Source: Sebaldella termitidis ATCC 33386
GTDB taxonomy: Bacteria; Fusobacteriota; Fusobacteriia; Fusobacteriales; Leptotrichiaceae
Direction of reading: 5' to 3'
DNA: 64,000 nucleotides
NCBI RefSeq assembly: GCF_000024405.1
Contig: NC_013517.1
Coordinates: 868,001 to 932,000, forward strand
The stretch's first letter is position 1, and every line of letters begins with the position of its first letter. Positions 23,979-31,476 of this stretch are shown here, piece after piece. Position numbers and translations under genes: made by a program. The notes beneath the pieces were generated by a model, which was given only the letters and a program-made list of their open reading frames with translations, was not told the DNA's origin and did no database searches.

Positions 23979-24007
23979 TTGACTTATAACTAAAAATAAG
24001 TTATCAT
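23979..24007 (+). promoter_or_regulatory. Rightward early promoter
   Basis: TTGACT (23979-23984), exactly 17 nt, TATCAT (24002-24007). Operator O3 fills the spacer, so a bound repressor would exclude polymerase. Confidence 0.75.
23986..24004. promoter_or_regulatory. Operator O3
   Basis: ATAACTAAAAATAAGTTAT, the reverse complement of the O1/O2 consensus, inside the promoter of the next HTH gene. Confidence 0.78.
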
Positions 24008-24025
24008 AAATATGAGGTGATAAGA

Positions 24026-24256
24026 ATGAAGCTAGAAGAAATGAATAAAATTATAGCTAAGAATATTGAAAAATCTCTAATAGATAAAGATATGAGTAAG
24101 ACAGATTTGGCAAGAAAATTAGATATTCAAGAAAAATCTGTCTCTTTCATATTCAGAAAACTAAAAAACGGAAAGAATGTTAATAATGCCACTTTATGCA
24201 AATGGGCAGATGTCATAGGGGTAGATGTTGGTGATTTTTTTTGCAACTTAACATAA
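24026..24256 (+). CDS. Cro-like HTH regulator, 76 residues
   Basis: A small XRE-family protein (MKLEEMNKIIAKNIEKSLID; HTH MSKTDLARKLDIQEKSVSF). It is transcribed from the O3-controlled promoter, the position expected of a Cro-type protein that antagonises the repressor on the same operators. The ATG at 24026 has GAGGTGATA upstream; a GTG nine bases earlier is less likely. Confidence 0.82.
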   Translation: MKLEEMNKIIAKNIEKSLIDKDMSKTDLARKLDIQEKSVSFIFRKLKNGKNVNNATLCKWADVIGVDVGDFFCNLT

Positions 24257-24271
24257 CCTTTTTTTAGTTAT
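24253..24271. promoter_or_regulatory. Operator O4
   Basis: ATAACCTTTTTTTAGTTAT overlapping the stop codon of the Cro-like gene, upstream of the 24336 gene. A TAGTATAAC -10-like sequence follows at about 24284. Confidence 0.65.
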
Positions 24272-24335
24272 GGAAACTGAGATAGTATAACCAATCAAGA
24301 CAAATAACCAGCACAGAGCGCGGAGAGGAGGAGGG

Positions 24336-24521
24336 ATGGAAGAATTAAATAAATTAAGAACAGAAAATGAATGTTTAAAAGAAAAAATAAATAGCCTTGA
24401 AAAAGAGCTTCAAGACTATAGAGTTGCTGTTTTTGGTATTTTAAATCCAATTCAGAATTCAATAAATGAGTTATTAGTAGAAGTTGTACCAAAAGAAAAA
24501 TTATTTAAAAAAACAACTTAA
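24336..24521 (+). CDS. Small coiled-coil protein, 61 residues
   Basis: MEELNKLRTENECLKEKINS continues as a leucine-zipper-like coil; the C-terminus is mildly hydrophobic. GGAGAGGAGGAGGG precedes the ATG. It ends 17 bp inside the convergent gene 24505-25098. Unknown function. Confidence 0.6.
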   Translation: MEELNKLRTENECLKEKINSLEKELQDYRVAVFGILNPIQNSINELLVEVVPKEKLFKKTT

Positions 24522-25098
24522 CAAAAAATTTTCCGACAGCAATAGCTACATCAGAATGCTTGGCTAATAAATCGGAAAATTTAGAAAATATACCCTTAGT
24601 TAATGGTTTATTATTCACAGATGCCTCTTTGATTTCATCTAAAAGTTTTTGTAAAGCTTCTTTATCTTCTGTTTTGTTGTTGATAATTTCCTGAATATTT
24701 TTAATTGAATTATCAATATTTAAGGTAAAATCATGTGATCCAATAACATTTGTTCCATTTAATGGAGCATTGAAGTGAAAAACGTTATTAACCTCATTAC
24801 GATTATTGGATTCGCTTACTTTTGGATCTGTTGAATATTCAAGCATATAATAACAAACTTCATTATCAAATGCTTTTGGTTGAGCATTAGTAACATAATA
24901 TTTTTTTGATTGAAAAACTAGGCAATCATTATCTAAGATTTCAGTTTCTTCAACAGTTTGAATAGTATTAGGATAATCTTTCCCACAGACAAAAGCTTTC
25001 ACAAAACCAATTGATTGATTATTTCTTATGATTTCAAAATCATTAGCCATTTTACGAATTGGTTGTAGTTGTTTTTTGATCATACGAGCTGTAATCAT
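24505..25098 (-). CDS. Unknown cargo protein, 197 residues (inverted gene)
   Basis: I do not recognise this protein. The N-terminal ~90 residues look like a small alpha/beta domain (FEIIRNNQSIGFVKAFVCG, FQSKKYYVTNAQPKAFDNEV, YYMLEY). A linker follows with HFNAPLNGTNVIGSHDFTLN, then a charged helix and a hydrophobic C-terminal segment (DVAIAVGKFFVKLFF) that could touch a membrane. It is inverted relative to the early operon and has its own promoter module, shared with the DUF2513 gene, so it is probably expressed in the lysogen. A superinfection or defence role is possible but only inferred from position. Confidence 0.6.
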   Translation of the reverse strand: MITARMIKKQLQPIRKMANDFEIIRNNQSIGFVKAFVCGKDYPNTIQTVEETEILDNDCLVFQSKKYYVTNAQPKAFDNEVCYYMLEYSTDPKVSESNNRNEVNNVFHFNAPLNGTNVIGSHDFTLNIDNSIKNIQEIINNKTEDKEALQKLLDEIKEASVNNKPLTKGIFSKFSDLLAKHSDVAIAVGKFFVKLFF

Positions 25099-25120
25099 TT
25101 GTACACCTCCTTTCAGAGGT

Positions 25121-25161
25121 ATTGTAACACAAATTTAATATTAATGAAAGAACTCAGACAA
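25121..25161 (-). promoter_or_regulatory. Promoter module copy A
   Basis: This 41-bp segment is 33/41 identical, without gaps, to 25925-25965. On the minus strand it has TTGTCTGA at its outer end, a weak -35, and TACAAT as -10, followed by AGGAGG and the ATG of the 24505-25098 gene. Confidence 0.65.
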
Positions 25162-25203
25162 GTCCGCAAAGACTATAAACTATACCCCCTTGAAATATTT
25201 ATA

Positions 25204-25312
25204 GATACAGAGAAACTCTGTATCAATTATGCCAGTGTTTTCATGATGGCACGGTTCATATCATACTAGTCAATGTTATGTATAAAATCCGGGGTGGTTA
25301 AAGTCCACCCAC
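25204..25312 (+). other. Stem-loop cluster in the leader of the 25350 gene
   Basis: GATACAGAG (25204-25212) pairs with CTCTGTATC (25216-25224) around an AAA loop. TGCCA/TGGCA follows at about 25229-25250, and GGGTGG/CCACCC at about 25293-25311. No T runs follow. It may structure the leader of the next gene or be an RNA of its own. Confidence 0.4.
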
Positions 25313-25349
25313 TGGCTGCCAATTTTTAAAGAGGAAGAAAGGATAAGAT

Positions 25350-25538
25350 ATGGAAGAACTACCAAAAATAAAAATATTAAGAAATAACGGTAAATCCGAA
25401 AGGATATTTATAGATGAAAAAGAAATAAAAGGTGTAACATCTATAAAAATAAAAAACTCAACTACAAATGAAGAAGACGATACATCTATAGTAGTTGAGA
25501 TTGGTTTCATAAAGTCACTTGAAATTTTTGATGATTAA
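25350..25538 (+). CDS. Small phage protein, 62 residues
   Basis: MEELPKIKILRNNGKSERIF is followed by beta strands (GVTSIKIKNSTTNEEDDTSI VVEIGF as two strands around an acidic loop). GAGGAAGAAAGGAT precedes the ATG. It overlaps the convergent DUF2513 gene by 24 bp. Function unknown. Confidence 0.6.
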   Translation: MEELPKIKILRNNGKSERIFIDEKEIKGVTSIKIKNSTTNEEDDTSIVVEIGFIKSLEIFDD

Positions 25539-25895
25539 TTCCGATATGACGTTTGATGCTATATCTTTTAAAGCATCTAAGGAATTGGTGCCTATTGTGT
25601 TAGCGATTTTTTTAGTTTTGTTCCAGTTGGTATTTTCCCTTATATTAGCTAAAAATTTATGACCTTCTGGCGATAAATCTTTTATTTGGAAGAGTGAAGA
25701 TGTAAGTTTCATTTGAGTCGGAACAAGGAACTTATGATAAAAACATTGCCGTATATGATAAATGAATTCATCTTCCGAGTATTTATTTAAACGTTCAGGA
25801 ATAGAATTTTTGTAAACGACAATAGAGTTTCTAGGTGTTATAACATCCTCAACCCAAAGCAAGATATCTCTGATACAATCAGGATTTAATTTCAT
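25515..25895 (-). CDS. DUF2513 family protein
   Basis: The 126-residue protein matches DUF2513: CIRDILLWVED at the N-terminus, YHIRQCFYHKFLV in the middle and LSPEGHKFLANIRENTNWNK toward the end, with DALKDIASNVI. The family is widespread in phages and mobile elements with unknown function. The gene is inverted in the early region and shares its promoter module with 24505-25098, suggesting lysogenic expression. Confidence 0.8.
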   Translation of the reverse strand: MKLNPDCIRDILLWVEDVITPRNSIVVYKNSIPERLNKYSEDEFIYHIRQCFYHKFLVPTQMKLTSSLFQIKDLSPEGHKFLANIRENTNWNKTKKIANTIGTNSLDALKDIASNVISELIIKNFK

Positions 25896-25924
25896 AGTAT
25901 GCCTCCTTTCACTTCAATAAGGAT

Positions 25925-25965
25925 ATTATAACATAAGCTTAATTTTGATAAAAGAAATCAGACAA
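25925..25965 (-). promoter_or_regulatory. Promoter module copy B
   Basis: The gap-free counterpart of 25121-25161 with a perfect minus-strand TATAAT (25925-25930). It ends in the same TTGTCTGA box and is followed by a GAAAGGAGGC site and the DUF2513 ATG. Confidence 0.7.
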
Positions 25966-25999
25966 ATTATTAATAAAAATAAAATTTAAAGAGGACAAT

Positions 26000-26449
26000 A
26001 TGTTTAAAACTGAGCGTGAAATGCAAGATTTATTTATAAAAGCATTAGCTAGGAAATACGACCATTTTTTTCATTTATTTGAAGAAGTAAATACTAATTG
26101 GTGTAGGCCGGATATTGTGATGTATAGAAATTTAAATAATATCTGGGTTTATGAATTGAAATTAACAAATTCAAAAAAAGTATGGTATCAGGCTTTGAAG
26201 AATTTGCATATAAGTCATAAATCTTATATTGTTGTTCCGGTAGGAAAAGGATTGAAAATTCCGGCCGGATGGAATGGACAGGATTTGAAAGGTTCACCGA
26301 TTGGAATATTAGAATTTGATGGTGAAAACATAATACAAGTCAAGAAATGTAAGAAAAATCCTTATAACATAAAAAAAGAGATATTGCTGCACTCTTTGGC
26401 AACACAGCAATACAAAGGCGGTATGAGGATGTTCAATAGTTATAAATAG
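26000..26449 (+). CDS. PD-(D/E)XK nuclease-like phage protein
   Basis: The 149-residue protein has the core CRPDIVMYRNLN ... IWVYELKLTNSKKVWYQALKN (residues 35-68), matching the D-x(n)-E-x-K active site of the PD-(D/E)XK fold with a following QALKN helix, as in VRR-NUC and restriction-like nucleases. Cleavage of phage or host DNA, or recombination intermediates, is likely. It begins the rightward replication block. No specificity domain is visible. Confidence 0.72.
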   Translation: MFKTEREMQDLFIKALARKYDHFFHLFEEVNTNWCRPDIVMYRNLNNIWVYELKLTNSKKVWYQALKNLHISHKSYIVVPVGKGLKIPAGWNGQDLKGSPIGILEFDGENIIQVKKCKKNPYNIKKEILLHSLATQQYKGGMRMFNSYK

Positions 26450-26450
26450 C

Positions 26451-26580
26451 AAAGTTCAAAATGAACTTTAGCAACAGTTCAAAATGACCTTTGGGAACTT
26501 CCAAAGTTCAAAATGACCTATAATAATAATATTATCTATAGTATTTATATTATTATATATATTAATACTAAAAGATAATA
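26451..26580. other. Putative replication origin: three iterons and an AT-rich tract
   Basis: Three copies of GTTCAAAATGA(A/C)CT start at 26454, 26477 and 26506. The first extends to the perfect palindrome AAAGTTCA-AAA-TGAACTTT. They are followed by about 60 bp of almost pure A/T (26520-26580), a possible unwinding element, just upstream of the replication initiator. They could alternatively be regulator binding sites. Confidence 0.5.
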
Positions 26581-26598
26581 TATGCCGGAGGGATAGTA

Positions 26599-27315
26599 AT
26601 GAAAGAAACGTTAAATTCATACTTTTCACAAAGAAAAGCAATGGAATTTGAATTAATGAGAGAGGATCTGGACTTTTTGGAATGGTTTATTTTCTGGAAA
26701 GATACAGGTGGTATGAGTAGTGAAAGCATTATTCATGCAGAAGATAAATATTATTGGATTTCTTACTCAAAAATATTACAGGATCTTCCGTTTATATTCC
26801 GGTCAGAATCAACAGTAAAAAGATCGCTTAATAGATTAATTGAGAAAAAGATAATAAAAAAATACCTCGGAAGTAAAAATGGAGCCAGAGCAACATATTT
26901 TGCTATAGGAGAAAATTATATTGCTTTATTAAAGGCAGATACTCGAATAAAAGATGAAATTCCAGCTGCTAAAGAAGAAAAAAAGAGACCAGCAAAATTT
27001 GAAAAAGAACATATTGAAATAATAGATCATCTAAATACGGTAACAAAATCAGCTTTCAAGTCAGACACAGTCGCATCAAAACAATTAATGAACAAGCTTT
27101 TAGAAAGCGGTTTTACTGTAGAAGATATCAAACTGGTAATAGAATTTAAGGCTAAAGAATGGGAAGGCACCGACCGGGAACAATATTTAAGACCAAAAAC
27201 ATTATTCAAAATGGATTATTTTCCGGGATATTTAAAAATGGCAAGAAAAGGAGCATGTAATGGCAGTGGCAATTTTGAGAGAGATGAAGGATCAGGCTTT
27301 AACAGATTTAACTAA
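26599..27315 (+). CDS. Phage replisome organiser (winged helix + Phg_2220_C)
   Basis: The 238-residue protein has an N-terminal winged-helix region (WISYSKILQDLPFIFRSEST, VKRSLNRLIEKKIIKKYLG). Its C-terminal domain matches the conserved phage C-terminus Phg_2220_C (IIDHLNTVTKSAFKS ... GFTVEDIKLVIEFKAKEW ... YLRPKTLFKMDYFPGYL). Such proteins bind origin iterons and recruit a helicase loader. It overlaps the DnaC-like gene by 56 bp. Confidence 0.85.
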   Translation: MKETLNSYFSQRKAMEFELMREDLDFLEWFIFWKDTGGMSSESIIHAEDKYYWISYSKILQDLPFIFRSESTVKRSLNRLIEKKIIKKYLGSKNGARATYFAIGENYIALLKADTRIKDEIPAAKEEKKRPAKFEKEHIEIIDHLNTVTKSAFKSDTVASKQLMNKLLESGFTVEDIKLVIEFKAKEWEGTDREQYLRPKTLFKMDYFPGYLKMARKGACNGSGNFERDEGSGFNRFN

Positions 27316-28078
27316 TGACGATATAAAAATAAAATTTATAGAAGAAAGCAAAAAAGAAGGTCAAAAAAATTATGAAGCTTTCCAGAAAAGAGAAGAAAAA
27401 AATAAGAAATTACAAGAAGAATTATTAAAGGAAGCAGAAATAAAAAAATATAAAAGTAATTCACAAATAACAAAAAAAGTTCAGAAAGCAAGTTTTGAAA
27501 TTGCAACTTTTAAAAATGATAAAGAACGGAAATATTTTAATTATTTCAGAAATTATTGCAAACACTTTGATGAAGTGAGAGAAGATGTTATTGGAATACT
27601 GATAACTGGAAATCCGGGAACAGGAAAATCATTTGTTACGAGTTGTATTTATAATGAACTTCAAAATAAATATAAAGTTTACAGGTTTAACTTCAGTTTT
27701 TATATTGAGACTCTAAAGCAGAATTTTAATGAAATGGAAAGGCTAAACCTAGTTAAAAATGCGGATCTCGTTATAATAGATGATTTAGGAAACGAAATGC
27801 TTGAAACGGAATATAAAAAAAATCAGAATGATGAAAATACAATAAGCTGGCGACAGGAAAGAATGTTTAATTTGTTTCAGGAGATATATGAAAATGAAAT
27901 TCCAGTAATTATAAATACAAACTTGACTTTTAGTCAGTTGAATAAATTTCTTGAAATAAAAAAAAGTGATAAATTACTTGATAGATTGATAGAAGATTGC
28001 AAACATCTGTATTTTGATTGGAAAAGCAGACGATCGGAAATAAAAAAAGACAAATTCAAAAAATATTTTGGTGAATAA
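27260..28078 (+). CDS. DnaC-like helicase loader ATPase
   Basis: The 272-residue protein begins with a ~90-residue charged coil (FQKREEKNKKLQEELLKEAE). An AAA+ domain follows with Walker A GNPGTGKSF (about residue 117), Walker B LVIIDDLGNE (about 173) and sensor-type NTNLTF. It presumably loads host or phage DnaB-type helicase at the phage origin. The start codon lies within the preceding gene, so the pair is coupled. Confidence 0.9.
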   Translation: MAVAILREMKDQALTDLTNDDIKIKFIEESKKEGQKNYEAFQKREEKNKKLQEELLKEAEIKKYKSNSQITKKVQKASFEIATFKNDKERKYFNYFRNYCKHFDEVREDVIGILITGNPGTGKSFVTSCIYNELQNKYKVYRFNFSFYIETLKQNFNEMERLNLVKNADLVIIDDLGNEMLETEYKKNQNDENTISWRQERMFNLFQEIYENEIPVIINTNLTFSQLNKFLEIKKSDKLLDRLIEDCKHLYFDWKSRRSEIKKDKFKKYFGE

Positions 28079-28079
28079 T

Positions 28080-28262
28080 ATGATGACTAAAACGGAAAAG
28101 GATGAGATAAAAGTCAAAATATCAAAGATGGATATTGAGAGAATAGAAAAACTCATTTTATCCCAAGAATTAAGGGTTGAGAAAGCAAAATTTATACTGG
28201 ATGCATTAATAGCTGAAAAATGGGAAAGAAATAGCAAAAAAGGTGGGAATGTTAATAGATAG
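28080..28262 (+). CDS. Small coiled-coil protein, 60 residues
   Basis: Starting at ATG 28080, just before the stop region of the loader gene is cleared, the product (MMTKTEKDEIKVKISKMDIE ...) is a charged helical protein. An upstream TTG start is unlikely. Unknown function; operon member. Confidence 0.55.
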   Translation: MMTKTEKDEIKVKISKMDIERIEKLILSQELRVEKAKFILDALIAEKWERNSKKGGNVNR

Positions 28263-28270
28263 GAGGAAAA

Positions 28271-29422
28271 ATGCCTAGAGTAGTGGAAGCTTTTTCAGGG
28301 ATAAGATCACAAACACAGGCCTTAAAAAATCTTGGGATAGATCATGAAGTAGTAGCAACTTTTGAAATAGATAAATGGGCCATAGAAATGGCTAAACTAC
28401 TACATGGAAATGTCAATAATCTAGGAGATATATCTAAAGTTGATCCTAAAGAAGTGCCGGAACACGATTTATTTACTTATACTTTCCCGTGTCAAGATAT
28501 TTCAACAGCTGGACATCAGGCAGGTCTTGAAAAAAATTCAGGGACTAGGAGTAGTTTACTGTGGGAGTGCAAGAAGATAATAGAATACCATAAACCAAAA
28601 TATTTACTTATGGAAAATGTGGACAATCTATTGAGTAAAAGACATATAAAACAGTTTATGGATTGGTTGGTAGTACTTGAAAAGCTTGGATATAAAAATT
28701 ACTATAAAATTTTAAATGCTAAAGATTACAGAATACCGCAAAGAAGAAAGAGAGTCTTCTGTGTAAGCATTTTTGGAAATGAAAAATATGTCTTCCCTAA
28801 ACCTGTAGAATTGAAACTTAGATTAAGAGATATGCTTGAAAAAGAAGTGCCAGAAAAATATTATTTGAAAGATATTGATAATAATAAATTTCATGTAAAT
28901 ATGAATAAAAAACAGGGATATTTTATAAGTGGAGAAGTGGCAAATGCATTAACATCTAAAAATAATAGAAATAATCTGATACAAGTTGGCTATATAAATA
29001 CAAATAGTCAGGGAAATAGAGTATATACAGATGATGTAGCTTGTACCATAAGTGCCTTAGGTGGTGGTGGTGGTGCGAAAACAGGACTTTATCTCGTGCC
29101 AAATGAAAAGATAATAGACGATGACATTTCATACTGTATAACTGCAAGCTATCACAAAGGCACTAACTTAAAAGGATATTTTAAAAAAGGAAGAAGACAA
29201 TTAATTCAAGATGATAATTTCAGAATAAGAAGACTGACACCACGGGAATGCTGGCGGTTAATGGGATGGAAAGATGAACAAATAGATAAAGTTATACATT
29301 TTAGCGATAAACAGCTTATAGAAAAAGCTGGAAACAGTATAGTAATTGATGTACTAGAAGAAATATTCAGAAGTTTATTTTTAACAATACATGAAGAAGA
29401 GAATGAATATAGACTATTTTAA
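28271..29422 (+). CDS. DNA (cytosine-5)-methyltransferase
   Basis: The 383-residue enzyme contains the m5C motifs in order: an N-terminal SAM motif (VVEAFSGIRSQTQALKNLGI), motif IV with the catalytic cysteine TFPCQDIS (about residue 75), motif VI ENVDNLL, motif VIII RIPQRRKRVFCVS and motif X-like AGNSIV near the end. The spacer 190-310 is the target recognition region. No companion endonuclease is adjacent; it is probably an orphan phage methylase that hides DNA from restriction. Confidence 0.93.
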   Translation: MPRVVEAFSGIRSQTQALKNLGIDHEVVATFEIDKWAIEMAKLLHGNVNNLGDISKVDPKEVPEHDLFTYTFPCQDISTAGHQAGLEKNSGTRSSLLWECKKIIEYHKPKYLLMENVDNLLSKRHIKQFMDWLVVLEKLGYKNYYKILNAKDYRIPQRRKRVFCVSIFGNEKYVFPKPVELKLRLRDMLEKEVPEKYYLKDIDNNKFHVNMNKKQGYFISGEVANALTSKNNRNNLIQVGYINTNSQGNRVYTDDVACTISALGGGGGAKTGLYLVPNEKIIDDDISYCITASYHKGTNLKGYFKKGRRQLIQDDNFRIRRLTPRECWRLMGWKDEQIDKVIHFSDKQLIEKAGNSIVIDVLEEIFRSLFLTIHEEENEYRLF

Positions 29423-29431
29423 GGAGGTTAA

Positions 29432-30340
29432 ATGAAATTATATCATGGAAATGCTGTAAGTTTGATAGATAAAATTAAAGATAATAGTATTCAATCAATC
29501 ATAACAAGTCCGCCTTATTTTTGTCTTCGGGATTATGAATATCCTCAACAAATAGGACTAGAGGATCAAGTCGAAGACTATTTAACTAAATTGATCCAGA
29601 TCTGGAACACAGCAAAAAATAAACTAAAAGATGATGGATTATTATTTATCAATATAGATGATACATATTATTATCCGAGACCAGGTGAAACAAAAATCTG
29701 GGGAATGAATGCAAATGGGGATAAACGACCGGGCATAAAAAAACATAATGAATATCGAAAAAGTAGTTTGATGGCAGTTCCACAAAAATTAATAATAAAA
29801 ATGATTGAATCAGGTTGGATATTCAGGCAGCAGATAATATGGCAAAAACCAAACTGTATGCCTGAAAGTACAACTTCAAGATTTACAAGAGATTATGAAG
29901 CAATATTTATGTTCAGTAAATCAGAAAATTATAAATTTAATCAATTGAAAGAAGATATGAAAACAGAGGATTTATCAAATCCACGTGGAAGTAATGGGAC
30001 TACAAAACAATCTGGTCGACGAAATGAAGAAAATAAGAAAACTGAATATACAAGAAATATGAGATCAGTATGGAGCATAAATAATGTGTGTTCAAGTAAT
30101 AATAATCATTATGCAACCTTTCCAGCTGAGTTGGCCAGAAGATTAATATTATGTTCAACAGATGAAAAAGATACAGTATTAGATCCATTTAGTGGATCGG
30201 GAACAACCTTAAAAGTTGCGAAACAACTTAACAGGCATGGTATAGGAATAGAAATAAATAGCAAATATGTGGAACTAGCAGAAAAGAATATAAATGATCT
30301 TTTCACAAAAGTGGAGATTATAAAGGAGGAATGTATTTGA
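29432..30340 (+). CDS. Beta-class N4-cytosine/N6-adenine DNA methyltransferase
   Basis: The 302-residue enzyme has the catalytic TSPPYFCLRDY (residues 26-36) before the SAM motif LDPFSGSGTTLKVAKQLNR (about 250), the order of the beta class, in which SPPY is most often N4-cytosine specific. Target recognition lies between (about 110-220). It follows the m5C methylase by 10 bp and overlaps the next gene by 10 bp. Base specificity is uncertain. Confidence 0.9.
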   Translation: MKLYHGNAVSLIDKIKDNSIQSIITSPPYFCLRDYEYPQQIGLEDQVEDYLTKLIQIWNTAKNKLKDDGLLFINIDDTYYYPRPGETKIWGMNANGDKRPGIKKHNEYRKSSLMAVPQKLIIKMIESGWIFRQQIIWQKPNCMPESTTSRFTRDYEAIFMFSKSENYKFNQLKEDMKTEDLSNPRGSNGTTKQSGRRNEENKKTEYTRNMRSVWSINNVCSSNNNHYATFPAELARRLILCSTDEKDTVLDPFSGSGTTLKVAKQLNRHGIGIEINSKYVELAEKNINDLFTKVEIIKEECI

Positions 30341-30918
30341 ATATAACAGATCATGCGTTAATGCGATATGCACAAAGATTTGAAGGCGAACAAATATCAA
30401 GTGATAGTGTATTCAGAGAATGGAAGAAAAGCAATATTGATAAAGTGGAAAAATATGAGAAAGCATTAAGAATTTTATTTCAATCAGCAAAATTCTTGAC
30501 GGAAGGAAAGTATGATAAAAACGGGAAAATATCAAGCTTTTATATTGTAGAAGAAGAAAGGGTATGTTTTGTTTATGATAAAAAACAGCAAAACATAGTA
30601 ACTGTTTATTTTATTGATTTTGGGATGACGGAAGAGGAAAATTCTCAAATGTTAGCGATATTTCTTAATTTTATTTCTAATACAAAAGTAGAAAAAGAAG
30701 AATTTGAATTGAAATGGTCAGAAGAATTAACGCAATTAAAAAGAAAGAGCAGTGCTTTGGAAATTGAAAAAAATGAATACAGAGAAAAAATTAAGAAATT
30801 AGAATCAGAACAGCAGCTTATAAATAAACAAATCGAATTTTCGGGTAATAAAAGAAAAGTTTATGAAGCAAATTTACAAAATGCATATAAAAAAATAATA
30901 AATTCTATAGAATTTTAA
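30331..30918 (+). CDS. Phage hypothetical protein, 195 residues
   Basis: The N-terminal ITDHALMRYAQRFEGEQI resembles the start of DUF4258/RelE-fold proteins. A beta-rich section follows (SSFYIVEEERVCFVYDK, NIVTVYFIDFGM), and the C-terminal ~85 residues form a long coiled coil. A role in RNA binding is possible but unproven. Confidence 0.6.
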   Translation: MYLNITDHALMRYAQRFEGEQISSDSVFREWKKSNIDKVEKYEKALRILFQSAKFLTEGKYDKNGKISSFYIVEEERVCFVYDKKQQNIVTVYFIDFGMTEEENSQMLAIFLNFISNTKVEKEEFELKWSEELTQLKRKSSALEIEKNEYREKIKKLESEQQLINKQIEFSGNKRKVYEANLQNAYKKIINSIEF

Positions 30919-30928
30919 GGAGATGAAA

Positions 30929-31468
30929 ATGAAAAAGACAATATTTGGATTAAGTTTGATCGGAGTTATATTATTAATAGTATTTGTATTAGTAGTAAGT
31001 GCTTTAAATTTCAGAAATACAGCTATTAAGCTGGAGAAATCGTTTGAAGTTCAATATGTAGCAAATCAATCCAGTTATGATGCTATGTGGAAAAAATTCA
31101 GGGAATTAGCACAGGTTTCAGATCTACAGGCTGAACAAGTAAAAGAAGTTTATACAGGCCTAATTTCAGGAAGATATGAAAATGATACACAGGTTCTATT
31201 CAAATTAATAAGGGAAGACAATCCTAAAATGATAGATACTTATTCAATTATTCAACAGCAGTTGGCAGCAGATAGAAATAGTTTTAACAATGAACAGAAA
31301 AAAGTGGTTGATAAAGGAAATCAATACAACTACTACATAAAAAAACACTTTATCTGGAATAAATTTTTCAACTATCAAGAGAAAGATTTAAAGAGTCTTG
31401 TAGTAACTTCTGAGAAGACAGATGAAGCTTTTAAAAACAAAAAAGATGATGAATTAAAAATAAAGTAG
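30929..31468 (+). CDS. Membrane-anchored protein, LemA-like
   Basis: About 179 residues; the N-terminal helix (FGLSLIGVILLIVFVLVVSA) anchors it and the rest is helical (LNFRNTAIKLEKSFEVQYVA, YDAMWKKFRELAQVSDLQAE). The layout resembles LemA-type proteins often found in phages beside the next gene. I choose ATG 30929 because AAGGAG lies six bases upstream; ATG 30923 touches it. Confidence 0.6.
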   Translation: MKKTIFGLSLIGVILLIVFVLVVSALNFRNTAIKLEKSFEVQYVANQSSYDAMWKKFRELAQVSDLQAEQVKEVYTGLISGRYENDTQVLFKLIREDNPKMIDTYSIIQQQLAADRNSFNNEQKKVVDKGNQYNYYIKKHFIWNKFFNYQEKDLKSLVVTSEKTDEAFKNKKDDELKIK

Positions 31469-31476
31469 GTGATTAA

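Noticed and set aside
25144..25269. Plus-strand 41-codon frame beginning MKELRQVRKDYKLYPL
   Set aside because: No Shine-Dalgarno sequence and its start overlaps the promoter module of the inverted gene; no support beyond being open.
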